A DNA stretch of 63,252 nucleotides, taken from Symbiodinium natans. Its lineage: Eukaryota > Sar > Dinophyceae > Suessiales > Symbiodiniaceae. A model generated the notes under the pieces. That model saw only the letters and a list, made by a program, of their open reading frames with translations, did not search any database and had not been told where the DNA came from. The number at the start of each line of letters is the position of its first letter. The stretch's first letter is position 1. Below are positions 35,901 through 38,900 of the stretch, piece after piece. Location of the stretch: the NCBI GenBank assembly GCA_905221605.1, contig CAJNDS010002615.1:229001-292252 (forward strand). The letters run 5' to 3'. Position numbers and translations under genes: made by a program.

Positions 35901-38900
35901 GGCCCACAGCTCCTCGAACGGCAGTCGCCCCTTGGACTACAACTCCTCGAACGGCATGTCCCCGCCAGCACTTTGGAAAGCCAGTTGGCCCGCGACGCCT
36001 GTCGTCCTTTTCTCAAGTTTTGGGATCTTCGGGATGAAAAAGTAGTAAGAGTAAAGAGTTTTCTTGAGATGTATTAGGTTCAAAGTTATTTGTTTTACAA
36101 AGAAAGAGTTTTTTCAATGTACAAGGTTAGAGTTATTTTGGCATGTTCTTTCAGGAGTTCGAGACGCGCAAGACGCTGCTGCTTTCGAAAGGCCCCGGCA
36201 ACAAGTGGCACCGCGTCCAAAGCAGCATCTTGAAAGCATCAACATTGATCTTGTCTCCCCGTCTTCTGGTATATGTCCCCAAAATCAGGAATCATCTAAT
36301 CAGATTTGAGGGCCATTTGCGCTACATGCGAGAAGATAGGTCTCTCCCCCTTCCTCCCACGTTGGTTTTTGCAGCTCTGCAAGGATTCAGGGTTCAGGGT
36401 TTCGGGGCCCTAAACGAAAAACAACCAAACCATTCCAAACCTACCCCTAGTGTTTGCCATAGCCCCTGTAGAACCTGAATGAAGAACTTCATTATAGAAA
36501 ACATAACAAGACATGACACATACAAAAAAATCTCCAAGGAAACTATCCCTAAAACCTAAATCCGACACCTTATGAGTCTCGGCAGAAACACGGAGCCCAG
36601 GACATGATGAAACCGTGTTCTATTGGTACAATAGTGAATCGGGTGCGTCCGTGAGATTCTAGAAATTTTGGAAGGCTTGGAGCCTATTGGCCATCCTGGC
36701 CCAGCTCACACCGTACACGCTTTGCGACAAACATCTTACATTTGGGTTTAGAAGGGTTTAGGGTTTAGGGTTTCATATTTGGGTTTAGAAAGGTTTAGGT
36801 TTTAGGGTTTAAGGGTTTTATATTTGGGTTTAGAAGGGTTTAGGGTTTAAGGTTTAAAGGTTTTTTAGTTGGGTTTAGAAGGGTTTGGGGTTTAAGGTTT
36901 AGTTTTTTTATAGTTGGGTTTGGTAGGGCTTTGGGTTTAGGGTTTAAGGGTGTTGAAGGGTTTAGGGTTTAGGGTATAAGGGTTTTATATTTGGGTTTAG
37001 CGGGTTTTGGGTTTTGGGTTTAAGGGGTTTTTTGGAGTTTACAAGGGTTCAGGGTTTAAGGTTTCAGGGTTTTATATTTGGGTTTAGAAGGGTTTACGGT
37101 TTAGGTCCACACGGAAAAGAGCTGGTCCCGGCGCGGCCGCAAGGGCCAAGTTTGTCGAACTTTTGGGGGCTCCTGAGTCCTGAACCTTAAGCCATATCTT
37201 CATTGGCTTGACTTTCCAGGCTTCAAGGTCGGGTCCAGACGGAAAAGAGCTGGTCCCGGCGCGGCCGTAAGGGCCATGTTTGTCAGAGTTTTGGGGGCTC
37301 CGGAGTCCTGAACCTTAAGCCTTCATGCTTGAAGGTTATGGGTGCCCATAACTAGCATTCTATGCCCCCTAAGCAAGGATATTTTCCATAGTTACACTAC
37401 TTATATCTCTACTTCTAAGTATCCATGAACCTGCCAGTGGGCCTTTGTGGTACAGACTGCGACTTTCCAAGCCAGACGCCCGCAGAGGCCGTCAGTCACC
37501 TCCAGGTCTCGAGGCTCCAAAGGAAGCTCAACCCTAGACCAAAAACCCTAAACCTTAGACCCCAAACCCTAAACCCTCAGCCCTCAGCCTTAAACCCTAA
37601 GCCTCTAAACGCTTTCGAGGGTTCAATTTTCGTCTGGTCCCGGCGCGGCCGTAAGGGCCAAGTTTGTTGAGTCCTGAACCCCAAGCCCCATCTCCACGTC
37701 CGAACTCAGCGATCATTGGCTTCACTTTTTAGGGTCCCAAGAACCACAGTTTAGGGAAGCCACCCTAAGCCGATGAAAGTCACCTCGTAGAGGCCCTTAC
37801 CCTGAACCCTGAACCCTAAACCTAAACCCTAAACCTAAACCCTAAACCCTAAACTTTTATCCTCCGGCCTGTTTCGCGGCTTAGGGGTCGGAATAATTAC
37901 TTGTAGTATTCCCTTATGGTCCTTGTATCCCTCTACTATAATGACACCCAAAACCCTATTTTAATTATTGAGGCCCCTACAGTACCCTACTCCCGGCAAC
38001 CTTGCGCTGAAGCTAGAGTGGGGAGGGTCAAGTTCGACCGGGCCAGACGAAAAAGAGCTGGTCCCGGCGCGGCCGTAAGGCCAAGTCTTTCCAAACGTCA
38101 AAAGCTGACGACAGTGAGGAAAAGCCTTGAGAACCCTATAAATCTAAATAACTGTACTGTGGTATGTTGTTTTTATAGGGCAACACGACAGGAACTCACA
38201 TTATACCTAAAGGTCCATGGCACATAGCCCCTATATTCTGACCCTTTCTAGCGCAACAAACCCTGTAGAGATTATATCCTTACTGCCTTACAGGGGCTTC
38301 CCAAATCCACCCCAGATTTGGGGACTTGCATGGCCTGTAAGCGTTCGTGCGGGTGCGCTAGAGGCTTTTAGGGCTTTGCTAAACCCTAAACCCTAAACCC
38401 AAAACCCGAAGCCCTAAAAGTCAAGGGATCCGCGCAGGTCGGGTCTGCTTCAGGTTTGATGGTCTGGGATGGCTTTTCCTCTGGTTTAGGGCTTGGGGTT
38501 TCGGGTTCACTGTGTGGGATTTAGGGTTTAGGGCTTAGCCCTTAACCCTGAGCCCTAAGCCCTAAGCCCTAAGCCCTACGCCCTACGCCCTACGCCCTAC
38601 GCCCTAAACCCTAAACCCTACACCCCTAAACCCTAAACCCTAAACCCTAAACCCTAAACCCTAAACCCCTAAACCCTCAACCCTAAACCCTAAACCCTAA
38701 ACCCTAAACCCTAAACCCTAAACCCTAAACCCCTAACCCCTAAACCCTAAACCCTACACCCTAAACCCTAAACCCTAAACCCTAAACCCTAAACCCTAAA
38801 CCCCTTAAATTTGGGTTCTTGAAGGCCCGTCCACGCTGGCCTTGCCCATCGCGGAGGCGAATGCCGTGTGGGAGGCCAGGATCACGGCATAACCCCAAGG

